Positions 16,930-26,030 are shown, counted from the first letter of the stretch. The stretch: 64,000 nt of DNA from Tsuneonella deserti (GCF_014644315.1 NZ_BMKL01000001.1:1623001-1687000), one strand, 5' to 3'. Notes: generated by a model not told the origin, from the sequence alone. A program made the numbers and translations.

Positions 16930-17319
16930 AGCGGGTTTCGGGAGCGCGACGGGTGCATCGGGACGGGAAACGCACCGGGGCCCCGGACTATCCCGGGGGC
17001 CCCAATCCTTCTCACATGGCTCCCGCACACCGCGGCGCCCATCAGCGCAGTCTGGCGAGGATCGTTGACGCCTACCCTCCAATCGGCACTCCGACGAAAG
17101 CAGGTTCAGGCAATGTTGTGGCGGTGAAGGCAGTCAGTCAGCAACCGGTCTCCGAACAGCGACTGCTTTGCGCCCCCATTGCGGAAGTCTAGAGCGCGAG
17201 CAACCTTCCCCTCCAAAGCTGCCATTGCAAGGGACGCCCCTAGTCTGGCGCGATGCGTCGCTACCAGTTATCATGCGAATGGTCGCGAGCGGCTGGTCCG
17301 CAAGTTTTGAGGATCCGAC
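16930..17319. other. Intergenic region without a convincing gene
   Basis: It contains a GC-rich self-complementary stretch near 16977-17003 (CCGGGGCCCCGG followed by CCCGGGGGCCCC) that could fold into a hairpin. A segment around 17130-17205 resembles dispersed intergenic sequence I also see around 27550-27620 (sharing a GCAGTCAGTC-type core). No ORF of credible composition was found. The region separates the ligase from the metal island. Confidence 0.4.
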
Positions 17320-17532
17320 ATGAGAACTTGCCTCATCTCCCTGGCGCTGATGTCCCTCGCAGGATGCGCGACGACATCTAGCCGAAGCGCCGCTGGACTC
17401 TCTTACTGTCAGAAGATGGAGCGGGAGATGGGCACAGCCCACGTCCACGATCATGCCGAAGAAAAGGGCATGGGACTCAATCCGATGAATGTGACACATG
17501 CGCGTTGTCGGAGCATGCTCGGAATAAGATAA
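17320..17532 (+). CDS. Small Cys/His-containing lipoprotein at the head of the copper cluster
   Basis: A 70-residue lipoprotein with a signal and lipobox SLAGC (Cys15). The mature part has Cys31, a HVHDHAEEKGMG segment and a C-terminal VTHARCRSMLGIR. The His/Met/Cys side chains could bind copper, and it lies directly upstream of the CueR-type promoter of the Cu ATPase on the same strand. The ATG at 17320 is preceded by a GAGGAT site. Function unproven; the family is unnamed as far as I know. Confidence 0.65.
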   Translation: MRTCLISLALMSLAGCATTSSRSAAGLSYCQKMEREMGTAHVHDHAEEKGMGLNPMNVTHARCRSMLGIR

Positions 17533-17557
17533 CTTCGCGGCGCCTTCCGAATAGCGC

Positions 17558-17588
17558 TTGACCCTGACACGGTGTCAGACTCCATTGT
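17558..17588 (+). promoter_or_regulatory. MerR/CueR-type promoter and operator
   Basis: TTGACC (-35, 17558-17563) and CATTGT (-10-like, 17583-17588) are separated by 19 bp, the over-long spacer typical of MerR-activated promoters. The spacer starts with the perfect inverted repeat CTGACAC-G-GTGTCAG (17564-17578), a likely site for the CueR encoded downstream at 20275. Confidence 0.8.
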
Positions 17589-17624
17589 CGATTGTGACGA
17601 GTCGCATCGATGAAGGGACTGGCA

Positions 17625-19979
17625 ATGGCTAATAGTTGCCACAGCGCTGACGGCATGCACCACGGGCACGATAGCGACGGGGAAGGAGCGCTCGTAACGG
17701 ATCCGGTCTGTGGGATGAAAGTGGACGCCCGCACGGCTGAACATCGGCACGAGCATGGCCGCACTGTTCACTATTTCTGTAGCGCAGGATGCCTTCAGAA
17801 ATTCACGGCTGACCCGTCCAAGTATCTGATCGCGGAGCGACCGGACCCCGCCGTGATCGCTGCAGCGCCCGGCACGATCTGGACCTGCCCGATGCATCCG
17901 GAAATCCGGCGCGATGGGCCGGGAAGCTGCCCAATCTGCGGCATGGCGCTCGAGCCTCTTGAGCCGACGCTCGAGGAGGGACCCAACCCCGAACTCGCCG
18001 ACATGACAAGGCGGTTCTGGATCAGTGCCGTGTTCACCGTGCCGCTGGCGCTGCTCGTGGTTGCGCAGGAGCTCATAGGCATCGAGCTGCTGCCCATGCG
18101 CACGTTCGTGTGGGTTCAATTCGTCCTGGCCACGCCAGTAGTACTGTGGGGCGGCTGGCCATTCTTTGAGCGGTTCTGGGCTTCTCTCAAGACCCGCAAA
18201 CTCAACATGTTCACCTTGATCGGCCTCGGTATCGGGGTTGCCTATGGCTACAGCGTCGTCGCGACACTCGCGCCAGATGATTTTCCAGCCTCGCTGCGCA
18301 CGATGGGCGGGCTCGTCCCCGTCTATTTCGAGGCGGCGGCGGTCATCACCACGCTGGTTCTGCTCGGGCAAGTGCTTGAGCTGCGAGCCCGGTCGGCCAC
18401 CGGGCAAGCGATCCGTTCCTTACTCGGACTGGCCCCGAAGACGGCGCGCCGGGTCCATCCCGACGGGTCCGAGGAGGATATTCCTCTCGATCACGTGCAG
18501 GTGGGCGATCTCCTGCGCATTCGACCGGGCGAAAAAGTGCCGGTCGATGGCTTGGTGTCCGACGGCCGCAGTTCGGTCGACGAGTCTATGATCAGCGGTG
18601 AACCGGTCCCGGTCGAAAAGACCGCTGGCGACCGCGTGATCGGTGCGACGGTCAACGGGACAGGCAGCCTCGTGATGAAGGCCGACCGGGTGGGGCGGGA
18701 CACCGTTCTTTCCCAGATCGTGCGCATGGTGGCCGAAGCGCAGCGTTCGCGAGCACCGATCCAGGCGCTGGCTGATAAGGTATCTGCATGGTTCGTGCCT
18801 GCGGTGGTGCTGGTCGCGCTCATTGCGTTCGCGGTGTGGAACTTCGTCGGCCCCGAGCCGCGAGTGGCGCACGCCTTGGTCAACGGGGTTGCGGTCCTGA
18901 TCATCGCCTGCCCTTGCGCTCTCGGTCTCGCCACCCCGATGTCGATCATGGTCGGCACGGGGCGCGGCGCGATGGCCGGCGTTCTCGTCAAGAACGCCGA
19001 AGCACTCGAACTTATGGAGAAGATCGACACCCTGGTGGTGGACAAGACCGGAACGCTGACGCTGGGCAAGCCCAAGCTTGTCGGGGTTACGGCTTCTGGC
19101 GATTTCGTCCAAGATGATGTCCTCAAACTTGCCGCAGCGCTCGAACGCGGCAGTGAGCATCCGCTGGCGGCGGCCATCGTCGAAGGAGCGCAGGAGCGAG
19201 GCCTTGCTATACCTGTCTCTTCCGATTTCCAGTCGCACACCGGCAAGGGTGTGAGCGGGAAGGTCGGTGGCCGCGCGGTGTTCCTTGGCAACAAGGCGAT
19301 GCTGGCGGACAACGGCATCTCGACCCAAGCTTTGGAAGGCAAGGCCGACGAGCACCGGGCCGATGGCGAGGGGGTGATGTTTCTCGGCGTCGATGGAGCA
19401 CTGGCCGGGCTCGTCGTGGTGGCCGATCCGATCAAGGAAAGCGCCGTGGAAGCAGTCGCGGAGCTCCGCCGGGCAAATATCCACGTCGTGATGATGACCG
19501 GCGATAATCGCCGCACCGCCGAAGCGGTCGCGCGGCGCGTGGGAATCGACGAAGTCCTGTCGGAAGTGCTTCCCGACCAGAAGCAGGCGAAGGTGGAGGA
19601 TCTGCGCCGGGCCGGGCGCCGGGTGGCCATGGCAGGTGACGGCATAAACGATGCGCCCGCGCTTGCAGCTGCCGACGTCGGCATCGCGATGGGAACCGGA
19701 ACCGACGTGGCTATGGAAAGCGCCGCGGTGACGCTCGTGAAGGGCGACCTAAGCGGGATCGTCCGCGCGCGGCACCTAAGCCGAGCGACGATGCGCAACA
19801 TCCGCCAGAACCTTTTCTTCTCGTTCGTCTTTAATGCCGCAGGCGTGCCGATCGCAGCCGGGGTTCTCTACCCTTGGTTCGGCATACTGCTCAGCCCGAT
19901 CATTGCCGGGGCAGCGATGGCCTTCAGCTCGGTGGCGGTCATCGGCAATTCGCTCCTGCTCAAGAAGGTGCGACTGTGA
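17625..19979 (+). CDS. Copper/silver-exporting P1B-type ATPase
   Basis: A 784-residue cation pump. The N-terminus has a His-rich stretch, a YHS-type domain (TDPVCGMKV, about residues 25-70) and a heavy-metal-binding domain ([20 protein letters not shown]). The transmembrane metal site is C429-P-C431 in [13 protein letters not shown], typical of Cu(I)/Ag(I) pumps, and the phosphorylated aspartate is D473 in [18 protein letters not shown] holds the nucleotide-contact His-Pro, and the hinge is [10 protein letters not shown]. It exports Cu(I) from the cytoplasm. The start at 17625 is favoured by an AAGGGA site; ATG 17610 adds five residues. It is driven by the CueR-type promoter 40 bp upstream and overlaps the next gene. 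Confidence 0.92.
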   Translation: MANSCHSADGMHHGHDSDGEGALVTDPVCGMKVDARTAEHRHEHGRTVHYFCSAGCLQKFTADPSKYLIAERPDPAVIAAAPGTIWTCPMHPEIRRDGPGSCPICGMALEPLEPTLEEGPNPELADMTRRFWISAVFTVPLALLVVAQELIGIELLPMRTFVWVQFVLATPVVLWGGWPFFERFWASLKTRKLNMFTLIGLGIGVAYGYSVVATLAPDDFPASLRTMGGLVPVYFEAAAVITTLVLLGQVLELRARSATGQAIRSLLGLAPKTARRVHPDGSEEDIPLDHVQVGDLLRIRPGEKVPVDGLVSDGRSSVDESMISGEPVPVEKTAGDRVIGATVNGTGSLVMKADRVGRDTVLSQIVRMVAEAQRSRAPIQALADKVSAWFVPAVVLVALIAFAVWNFVGPEPRVAHALVNGVAVLIIACPCALGLATPMSIMVGTGRGAMAGVLVKNAEALELMEKIDTLVVDKTGTLTLGKPKLVGVTASGDFVQDDVLKLAAALERGSEHPLAAAIVEGAQERGLAIPVSSDFQSHTGKGVSGKVGGRAVFLGNKAMLADNGISTQALEGKADEHRADGEGVMFLGVDGALAGLVVVADPIKESAVEAVAELRRANIHVVMMTGDNRRTAEAVARRVGIDEVLSEVLPDQKQAKVEDLRRAGRRVAMAGDGINDAPALAAADVGIAMGTGTDVAMESAAVTLVKGDLSGIVRARHLSRATMRNIRQNLFFSFVFNAAGVPIAAGVLYPWFGILLSPIIAGAAMAFSSVAVIGNSLLLKKVRL

Positions 19980-20278
19980 TGGCGGCCATTGGCATGGAGA
20001 GGGACCGCACGCTAACGATGCTGGGTTCGCTATCCTCGATCGGAGCGGCCGTTGCGGGGGTGGGCGTTGGGATCCTCTTCGCTAGCGAGCTTGCACCCGT
20101 GGCATGGCCTGCTCTCGCCATCGGGGTGATCGTCCATCTTTACGGAATGGTAGGCGGGGTGAGAGTTCGCGGACGGCATGGCTATCGCCCCGGATCGCTA
20201 GAGACTGCCGGTTTTTGGGCCTGTTGGGCGATCGTTGCCGGATTGCTCGTCTACGCTGCCATCGAGCTGGCGGCATGA
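19979..20278 (+). CDS. Small inner-membrane protein of the copper operon
   Basis: A 99-residue protein with three likely hydrophobic helices (TMLGSLSSIGAAVAGVGVGI, PALAIGVIVHLYGMVG, FWACWAIVAGLLVYAAIELA). It starts at an ATG overlapping the ATPase stop by one base and ends overlapping the cueR start in ATGA, so it is translationally coupled to both. I know no function; similar small membrane ORFs sit between Cu-ATPase and MerR genes in sphingomonads. It has no Cys and a single His, so a direct metal-relay role is not obvious. Confidence 0.75.
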   Translation: MAAIGMERDRTLTMLGSLSSIGAAVAGVGVGILFASELAPVAWPALAIGVIVHLYGMVGGVRVRGRHGYRPGSLETAGFWACWAIVAGLLVYAAIELAA

Positions 20279-20664
20279 AGATCGGTGAAGCCTCATCGGC
20301 CTCCGGGATCAGCCCGAGGATGATCCGCCATTACGAAAAGATCGGACTGATGCCTGCGGCGATCCGGCGCGATTCCGGTTATCGCGACTACGATGAGGAC
20401 GATGTTCACACCCTGCGCTTCATCGGACATGCTCGTGACTTGGGTTTTCCGACCGATGAGATTGCCCAGTTGCTCGCGCTGTGGCGCGACCGGGCCCGGT
20501 CAAGCGCCGACGTGAAAACGTTGGCGCTCGCTCGCGCAGCTGAACTCGAGCGCAAGGCGCGCCAGCTCGATGAAATGCGTGAGGCACTTGTCGCGCTTGC
20601 GACGCAGTGCCATGGAGACAGCCGTCCCGATTGCCCGATACTGGGCGGACTAGAGGCGATTTGA
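20275..20664 (+). CDS. cueR: CueR-type MerR copper-responsive activator
   Basis: A 129-residue MerR protein. The winged helix-turn-helix is MKIGEASSASGISPRMIRHY and EKIGLMP...GYRDYDEDDV. A long coiled dimerisation helix and a C-terminal metal loop follow. The loop reads CHGDSRPDCPIL with cysteines at 112 and 120, exactly the positions and spacing of Cu(I)-binding CueR. It should sense Cu(I), Ag(I) or Au(I) and activate the 19-bp-spacer promoter at 17558, giving autoregulation through its own operon. It overlaps both neighbours in ATGA arrangements. Confidence 0.9.
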   Translation: MKIGEASSASGISPRMIRHYEKIGLMPAAIRRDSGYRDYDEDDVHTLRFIGHARDLGFPTDEIAQLLALWRDRARSSADVKTLALARAAELERKARQLDEMREALVALATQCHGDSRPDCPILGGLEAI

Positions 20665-21023
20665 TGCGGGTCAATGCGGCCAAGCGCGGGATGAAGCAAA
20701 AGCGCGGCATGTTCGCTGCGCTCATACGACTGCTCATGATCGCGTCGTTCATTCTCATGCCGCTTAGCATGTTGGGAACGCCGGCCGTGGCGGTCGAACA
20801 CGCGCCTGCCGCCGCATCCGTTCCCTGCGAAAGCCACGGCGAGCCATCCAAGGCTCAGCACGAGAACCGCGCACACTGCGCTTCTTGTGTCGGGATTGCA
20901 CAGCCCCAGACACCCTTGCCGCCGGCCATTCTCCAGCTGGCTCCCGACTTGAACGAGGGTGCTACCCCATTCCTGCTAGGGCATCTCAACGACGTGGCAA
21001 CGCCCCCTCCGAAGGCCGCCTGA
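20664..21023 (+). CDS. Exported DUF2946-like protein
   Basis: A 119-residue protein with a basic N-terminus and a hydrophobic signal or anchor (LIRLLMIASFILMPLSMLG). The mature part carries CESHGEPSKAQHENRAHCASC, a Cys/His cluster, and a Pro-rich tail. The pattern resembles DUF2946-type proteins found beside copper genes. Metal binding is plausible but not shown. The start at 20664 overlaps the cueR stop by one base (TGATG), so it belongs to the same operon. Confidence 0.65.
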   Translation: MRVNAAKRGMKQKRGMFAALIRLLMIASFILMPLSMLGTPAVAVEHAPAAASVPCESHGEPSKAQHENRAHCASCVGIAQPQTPLPPAILQLAPDLNEGATPFLLGHLNDVATPPPKAA

Positions 21024-21060
21024 AGTTCGCTTTCGCCAACTTCAATTTCGGAGAACAGAC

Positions 21061-21330
21061 ATGCTGAAATATATTCTGGGCGCTGCGGCGCTGACGTTTG
21101 CCGCCCCCGTCTTCGCCCAATCCGCTCCCGTGGCTGACCCACATGCCGGCCATGCCCAGCATGCGCAAGCCGCGCAAACTGAGCAGCAGGGTGGACACGC
21201 CGGTCACGCAGCCATGATGATGGATTGCTGCAAGAAGTGCTGCGAAGACAGCAAGGCCGATGCCAAGATGGACTGCTGCGACAAGCCCAAGGAGGGCGCG
21301 CCTGAAGCGCCTGCCGGGCACCAGCACTGA
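21061..21330 (+). CDS. Small periplasmic His/Met/Cys-rich metal-binding protein
   Basis: An 89-residue protein with a Sec signal cleaved after VFAQ (about residue 20). The mature part reads HAGHAQHAQAAQ, then HAGHAAMMMDCCKKCCED, DCCDKP and a terminal GHQH, giving six Cys, many His and several Met in under 70 residues. It is a likely periplasmic copper buffer. A GGAGAACAG site lies upstream. Followed at once by a strong hairpin with a T-rich tail. Confidence 0.8.
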   Translation: MLKYILGAAALTFAAPVFAQSAPVADPHAGHAQHAQAAQTEQQGGHAGHAAMMMDCCKKCCEDSKADAKMDCCDKPKEGAPEAPAGHQH

Positions 21331-21345
21331 TATCCTGAAACTCCG

Positions 21346-21379
21346 GGGCGCCGCGCAGAGCGGCGCCCGTCTTTCTTCC
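21346..21379 (+). terminator. Hairpin terminator or attenuator before copA
   Basis: GGGCGCCGC (21346-21354), loop GCAGA, then GCGGCGCCC (21360-21368) form a perfect 9-bp stem followed by GTCTTTCTT. It lies 8 bp before the copA oxidase start, so it either ends the ATPase operon or lowers read-through into copA/copB. Confidence 0.7.
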
Positions 21380-21386
21380 AGGGATA

Positions 21387-23171
21387 ATGCACATGAGTAA
21401 TGCTTTGCCGCTGTCCCGGCGGCGGTTTGTTATGGGTAGCGCTGCGCTTGCCGGGCTGGCGGGCGCTGTTCCCGCTTGGGCGAAGACCACCAGCCATGGG
21501 TCGGCCGCCAAGGGATTCGACACGCTGACGGGTCCCGAAATCGACCTTGCGATCGCTGCTTCCGACTTTCTCGTTAACGGAAGGACCGGTCATGCGGTCA
21601 CCATCAACGGGTCGGTCCCAGCCCCTTTGATTCGACTGAAAGAAGGCCAGAACGTCCGTCTTCGAGTGACCAACCATCTAGACGAGGACACTTCGATCCA
21701 TTGGCACGGCTTGATCGTGCCATTCCAGATGGACGGCGTGCCGGGGGTGAGCTTCCCTGGGATCAAGCCGCATTCGACTTTCACCTACGAATTCCCCGTC
21801 AGGCAAGCGGGCACCTATTGGTATCACAGTCACAGCGGGCTTCAGGAGCAGCTGGGCCATTACGGACCGATCGTCATCGATCCGGCCGATGCCGATCCTG
21901 TCGCACACGACCGCGAGCATGTGCTCGTGCTCTCCGATTGGAGCTTCCTGCATCCTCACACGATCTTCACCCGGCTGAAGCAGGAAGGCGGCTTCTTTAA
22001 CCGGCAGAAGCTGACCCTCGCCGACCGCTTGAGCGGCAAGAACCAGCACTTGTCACCCGCAGACCGCGAGATGTTTGCGCGCATGCGGATGGACCCCACC
22101 GACATTTCGGACGTGACGGCCGCGGCCTACGATTTCCTGATCAACGGCCATAGCCCCGCCGAGAACTGGACCGGTCTGTTCCGGCCCGGTGAACGCGTGC
22201 GGCTGAGGATCATCAACGCGGCAGCGCAGACGACGTTTAACCTGCGCATCCCCGGTCTGCCGATGATTGTCGTCGCGACGGATGGCATCAACGTGCGTCC
22301 GGTCGAGACCGACGAGTTCCAGATCGGCAATGCCGAAACCTACGACGTGATCGTCCAGCCGGGCGACCAGCCATACAGTATCGTCGCGGAGGCGATCGAC
22401 CGGTCCGGCATGGGTGTGGCGACCCTGGCTCCCCGCGCCGGAATGCGCGCCGCAGTCCCGCCTCTAAGAGAGCGGCCGACGCTAGACATGACCGACATGG
22501 GCATGAGCATGGACCACTCAGCCGCTCCTGCGACCGACGGAGCGGTCGATCATGCAGCGATGGGACATGGCGGTGACGCCCCGACTGCGAACCCGCCGGC
22601 GATGGACCACGGCAAGATGGATATGCGCGACGCCTCCAGCGTCGATTTCGCCGTCGGTCCCGCCGTGGATATGATTGCGCCGATGCCGATGGACCGCACC
22701 GGGCATCCTGGCGTCGGTCTCGACGATGTCGGCCACCGCGTGCTCACCTACCGGGACCTCGTATCTTTGAAACCGCGTTCCGATACGCGAACGCCGACCC
22801 GCATGGTCGAAATTCACCTAACCGGAAACATGGAGAGGTTCATGTGGTCGCTCGATGGGGAACGGCTTTCGGAGAACCCCGAGCCGTATCGCTTCGCCCG
22901 GAACGAGCGAGTGCGAATGCGGCTGGTGAACGACACCATGATGACGCACCCCATGCACCTCCACGGCCACTTCTGGGAACTCGTGAACGGCCAGGGGATC
23001 CATCAGCCCCTCAAGCACACCGTCCGCGTGCTGCCGGGTGGTTATGTCGATCTCGATCTCACGGCCGATGCCCCCGGCGACTGGGCGTTTCACTGCCATC
23101 TGCTCTACCACATGCACGCCGGAATGATGCGCATCGTGAAGATCCGGCCGATGGAAGGAGAGGGGGCATGA
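21387..23171 (+). CDS. copA: CopA/PcoA-type periplasmic multicopper oxidase
   Basis: A 594-residue multicopper oxidase exported by the Tat pathway (SRRRFVMGSAALAGLAGA). Four copper-ligand blocks are visible: SIHWHGLIVP, TYWYHSHSGLQEQ, MTHPMHLHGHFWEL and FHCHLLYHMHAGMM, which together make the T1 and trinuclear sites. A Met/His-rich insert (about residues 370-415: MTDMGMSMDHS, DHAAMGHGGD, MDHGKMDMRD) marks the copper-resistance CopA/PcoA group, which oxidises Cu(I) and binds many copper ions. The start is ATG 21387 or 21393; AGGGAT lies just upstream. The stop overlaps the copB start in ATGA. Confidence 0.93.
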   Translation: MHMSNALPLSRRRFVMGSAALAGLAGAVPAWAKTTSHGSAAKGFDTLTGPEIDLAIAASDFLVNGRTGHAVTINGSVPAPLIRLKEGQNVRLRVTNHLDEDTSIHWHGLIVPFQMDGVPGVSFPGIKPHSTFTYEFPVRQAGTYWYHSHSGLQEQLGHYGPIVIDPADADPVAHDREHVLVLSDWSFLHPHTIFTRLKQEGGFFNRQKLTLADRLSGKNQHLSPADREMFARMRMDPTDISDVTAAAYDFLINGHSPAENWTGLFRPGERVRLRIINAAAQTTFNLRIPGLPMIVVATDGINVRPVETDEFQIGNAETYDVIVQPGDQPYSIVAEAIDRSGMGVATLAPRAGMRAAVPPLRERPTLDMTDMGMSMDHSAAPATDGAVDHAAMGHGGDAPTANPPAMDHGKMDMRDASSVDFAVGPAVDMIAPMPMDRTGHPGVGLDDVGHRVLTYRDLVSLKPRSDTRTPTRMVEIHLTGNMERFMWSLDGERLSENPEPYRFARNERVRMRLVNDTMMTHPMHLHGHFWELVNGQGIHQPLKHTVRVLPGGYVDLDLTADAPGDWAFHCHLLYHMHAGMMRIVKIRPMEGEGA

Positions 23172-24418
23172 AGGCTCTTCTTCTCCTGTTGGTGGCTTTC
23201 GCGGCAGGACCGGCGATGGCCCAATCGGCTGCTGCACCGGCGGGTGCGCAGGCAGCCGCATCTACCTGTCTCCCCGAACACGCCGCCATGGGTCACTGCA
23301 GTCTGCCAGCCCCCGCTGCTCCGGTTTCGGCACCGGCGCCAAAGCCTGCGCCGGTTTGCCTGCCCGAGCACGCAGCCATGGGCCACTGCACTTTGCCGGC
23401 CTCGCCTGCCCCGAGCCCCGCACCGGCCCCACCAGCAGTTGCCTGCTCGCCGGAACATGCGGCCATGGGCCACTGCACGTTACCCCCACCGCCAGAGGCC
23501 ACCAAACCAGCCACGCCCGAATGTCTTCCGGAACATGCGGCAATGGGTCATTGCTCCATCACCGCCCCGGTATCTTCGGCCCAAGCGTCTCCGACTCCGA
23601 CCGCTCCTGGTCCTAGATGCTTGCCGGAGCATGCGGCCATGGGCCACTGCACGCTCCCCGTGGGCGAGCCCCCGGTAGCCCCGCCACCGACCGCAGCCTT
23701 CGAGGGGCCGCAAGACGCTGCCGACGCGATTTACGGCAGCGGCGCTATGGCGGCCGCGCGCGATGCGATGCGGAAGGCTCACGGCGGTGTGGCCGTTCAC
23801 AAAATGCTGCTCGACCGGGCGGAAGCCCGGCTGCGCGACGGTGAGGACGGCTACCTGATTGACGGCCAGGCGTGGTTTGGCGGCGACATCGACAAGGCCT
23901 GGTTCAAGACCGAGCTGGAGGGCGGCTTTGACGAGGGCGTGGATGAGGCCGAGATCCAGGCACTATGGAGCCACGCGATCGGCCCCTGGTTCGATCTGCA
24001 GACGGGGGTTCGCTATGATGCTCGGTCCGGATCTGATCGCGCGCATCTGGTGCTCGGCGTCCAGGGCCTCGCCCCCTACTGGTTGGAAACGGAGGCAGCT
24101 GTCTTTCTCTCGACCAAGGGAGACATCACGGCGCGGGCCGAGGCCGAACACGATGTGCGGGTCACGCAGACCGTCATCTTGCAGCCGCGGGCGGAGCTCA
24201 ACTTCTCTCTTCAGGATGTCCCGGAACTCGCTCTTGGCTCCGGCCTGACGAATGTCGCTCTTGGGGCCCGCCTGCGTTATCAGGTCACCCCGACGTTCGC
24301 CCCTTATGTGGGCGTCGAGTATGATCGAGCCTTTGGCGATACGGGACGATTTCGGACGGCCCGCGGAGAGAGTCGCGGTGGCTGGAATATCCTTCTGGGG
24401 GTGCGGACATGGTTTTAA
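23168..24418 (+). CDS. copB: CopB outer-membrane copper protein with five Cys/His/Met repeats
   Basis: A 416-residue protein with a Sec signal (to about residue 19). The C-terminal part from about residue 178 is the CopB/PcoB beta-barrel domain (DAADAIYGSGAMAAARDAM, MLLDRAEARL, DGYLIDGQAWFGGDIDKAW, ending in LLGVRTWF). Between signal and barrel lie five copies of C-x-PEHAAMGHC (residues 34-161) spaced by Pro/Ala linkers. CopB proteins usually have a Met/His-rich N-terminus, but this exact Cys-bracketed repeat is unusual. It probably binds copper arriving from CopA at the outer membrane. The start overlaps the copA stop; the end overlaps the DUF2231 gene. Confidence 0.88.
   Translation: MKALLLLLVAFAAGPAMAQSAAAPAGAQAAASTCLPEHAAMGHCSLPAPAAPVSAPAPKPAPVCLPEHAAMGHCTLPASPAPSPAPAPPAVACSPEHAAMGHCTLPPPPEATKPATPECLPEHAAMGHCSITAPVSSAQASPTPTAPGPRCLPEHAAMGHCTLPVGEPPVAPPPTAAFEGPQDAADAIYGSGAMAAARDAMRKAHGGVAVHKMLLDRAEARLRDGEDGYLIDGQAWFGGDIDKAWFKTELEGGFDEGVDEAEIQALWSHAIGPWFDLQTGVRYDARSGSDRAHLVLGVQGLAPYWLETEAAVFLSTKGDITARAEAEHDVRVTQTVILQPRAELNFSLQDVPELALGSGLTNVALGARLRYQVTPTFAPYVGVEYDRAFGDTGRFRTARGESRGGWNILLGVRTWF
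23267..23650 (+). repeat. Five CxPEHAAMGHC coding repeats within copB
   Basis: Units begin at 23267 (CLPEHAAMGHC) and end at 23650. The five differ only at the second residue (Leu or Ser) and in the linkers, which are Pro/Ala-rich and of unequal length. The DNA of the units has diverged at third positions, so protein-level selection rather than recent duplication is suggested. Confidence 0.85.
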
Positions 24419-25047
24419 TTCGCCGCATGCTGGCGTTTTTGATGCTGGCAAGTCTCAGCGCCTCGGTGCCGGCCTTCGCTCACAAGGATCACGATAGAAA
24501 ACAGCACGCGGCCGAGGCCATGCATAATTCCGCGCATCAGGAGGGCGCGCCAGCCGCAAGCAGGATGCACCAGGAACCGATGCACGGCGCGATGGAGATG
24601 GAGCATTCGGCGGACGAGCCGCCACTGACCTTCACGGATCGCCTTCTCAGCTGGATCGGGCGACTGCATCCAATCATCGTGCACTTTCCGCTCGCGTTCT
24701 TCCCCGCAGCATTGTTCACCGCAACCATCGGCCGGCGGCGGGCCTCGTTCGCAACGCCGGTGCAGTTCCTGGTCGTCGCAGGTGGCGCATTGGCGCCTTT
24801 GTCGGCGCTGCTAGGGTGGCTCGATGCAATAGGCATGGACCCGGATCCGCTCCTGACCGTTCATCGCTGGCTCGGCACGATGATTGGCGCGCTGGGCGCC
24901 GCTCTTGCGGTCTGGGCGTGGCGAAAACCCGATCAGGATCGCAGCGGGCTGATGATGGCTGCATTGACTGTGCTCACCGCGGCGATCGTCGTCCAAGGGT
25001 GGTTCGGCGGTGCGCTGGTGCACGGCGTGGACCACATGAACTGGTGA
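24409..25047 (+). CDS. DUF2231 membrane protein with His/Met-rich N-terminus
   Basis: A 212-residue protein. A signal-like segment is followed by a His/Met-rich region (HKDHDRKQHAAEAMHNSAHQ, MHQEPMHGAMEMEHS). Four hydrophobic helices of the DUF2231 type follow (LHPIIVHFPLAFFPAALFTA and three more), ending in GALVHGVDHMNW. DUF2231 proteins are predicted integral membrane proteins of unknown role. The extra metal-binding-like N-terminus and its position in the cop operon suggest a copper function. The start at ATG 24409 overlaps the copB stop. Confidence 0.75.
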   Translation: MVLIRRMLAFLMLASLSASVPAFAHKDHDRKQHAAEAMHNSAHQEGAPAASRMHQEPMHGAMEMEHSADEPPLTFTDRLLSWIGRLHPIIVHFPLAFFPAALFTATIGRRRASFATPVQFLVVAGGALAPLSALLGWLDAIGMDPDPLLTVHRWLGTMIGALGAALAVWAWRKPDQDRSGLMMAALTVLTAAIVVQGWFGGALVHGVDHMNW

Positions 25048-25081
25048 ATTAGGCGAGCCGCGGCTCGCGAAAGGTATCAAG

Positions 25082-25912
25082 ATGCTCAAAACACGACACG
25101 TGCTTTTCACATTGGTCGCCACCGCCGCGCTTGCTGCCTGCGGGGCGCCGTCCGATCAGCCCTCGGACGATGCCACCTCCGCGGCGGCGCCCGCGGAAGC
25201 CGCCGCTGACCCATACGCGGAATCCGAGAAGCGGATGGACGATGCGATGACGGCGGCGGTCGGCACCGACGTGGGCGACAACTGGGCCCGCAAGATGATC
25301 GCGCACCACCAGGGAGCGATCGACATGTCGCAGGTCGTGCTCAAGCTCGACCCGAGCCCGGACGTTGCCGAGATGGCGCGGATGACGATCGACAAGCAGG
25401 GGAAGGAGATCGAGGCGATCCGAAAGCTTCTGAAGGACGGCGTTCCGGACCAGAAGGCGGCCGAACTTTATCGACCTGTCATGACCGACATGCACCAAAA
25501 GATGATGGCCGCCAGCGGGGCGGATTCATCGGAGACGTTCCTGCGCAAGATGCTCGAGCATCACAAGGGCGCGGTCGCAATGTCCGACGTCGCCCTGCGG
25601 AACGGCGTGAGCGGAGCCGTTCGCACGCGGGTTCAGGCTACGCGGGCCGACCAGGTCAAGGAAGTCGCCATGGTCGAGGCAATGCTGCGCGGCGAGACGA
25701 TGGATCACTCGGCTGAGCCGGCGGCCAAGGCCTCTGTCGCTAGCCCTGCGCCGGCCCCGAAGCCGACGCCCGTTGCCGCGCCAGTCGCGAAGCCAACCAA
25801 GGCAGCCAAGGTTGCCCCAAAGGCGACGGTCGCTCCTGCGCCTGCGGCTCAGCCTTCGCCGTCGGCTACCGCCTCGTGTTCGCCCGAACACCACGCGATG
25901 GGTCATTGCTGA
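25082..25912 (+). CDS. DUF305 lipoprotein with two metal-binding units and a CxPEHHAMGHC tail
   Basis: A 276-residue lipoprotein with lipobox LAAC (about Cys20). Two ferritin-like DUF305 units are visible, marked by MIAHHQGAIDMSQV and MLEHHKGAVAMSDV, the paired-His helices of this family. Then comes a Pro/Ala/Lys-rich linker of some 60 residues. The last eleven residues are CSPEHHAMGHC, the same motif that is repeated five times in the CopB two genes upstream. This suggests both proteins handle the same metal or partner. A GAAAGG site precedes the start. Confidence 0.82.
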   Translation: MLKTRHVLFTLVATAALAACGAPSDQPSDDATSAAAPAEAAADPYAESEKRMDDAMTAAVGTDVGDNWARKMIAHHQGAIDMSQVVLKLDPSPDVAEMARMTIDKQGKEIEAIRKLLKDGVPDQKAAELYRPVMTDMHQKMMAASGADSSETFLRKMLEHHKGAVAMSDVALRNGVSGAVRTRVQATRADQVKEVAMVEAMLRGETMDHSAEPAAKASVASPAPAPKPTPVAAPVAKPTKAAKVAPKATVAPAPAAQPSPSATASCSPEHHAMGHC

Positions 25913-26030
25913 GGCAACTTGCATGAGGGGGGGCGGCGAGAGAGTTGCCGCCCCCGCAATTTTACTGCAATCGCGCGACCGTTGTCGGTGGGAGGGCGTA
26001 AAGGCGCCTTGCCGGGTCAGGGGTTCGCGC

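Noticed and set aside
17130..17205. Possible dispersed repeat family shared with 27550-27620
   Set aside because: Only short cores look alike by eye; without alignment I cannot claim a repeat family.
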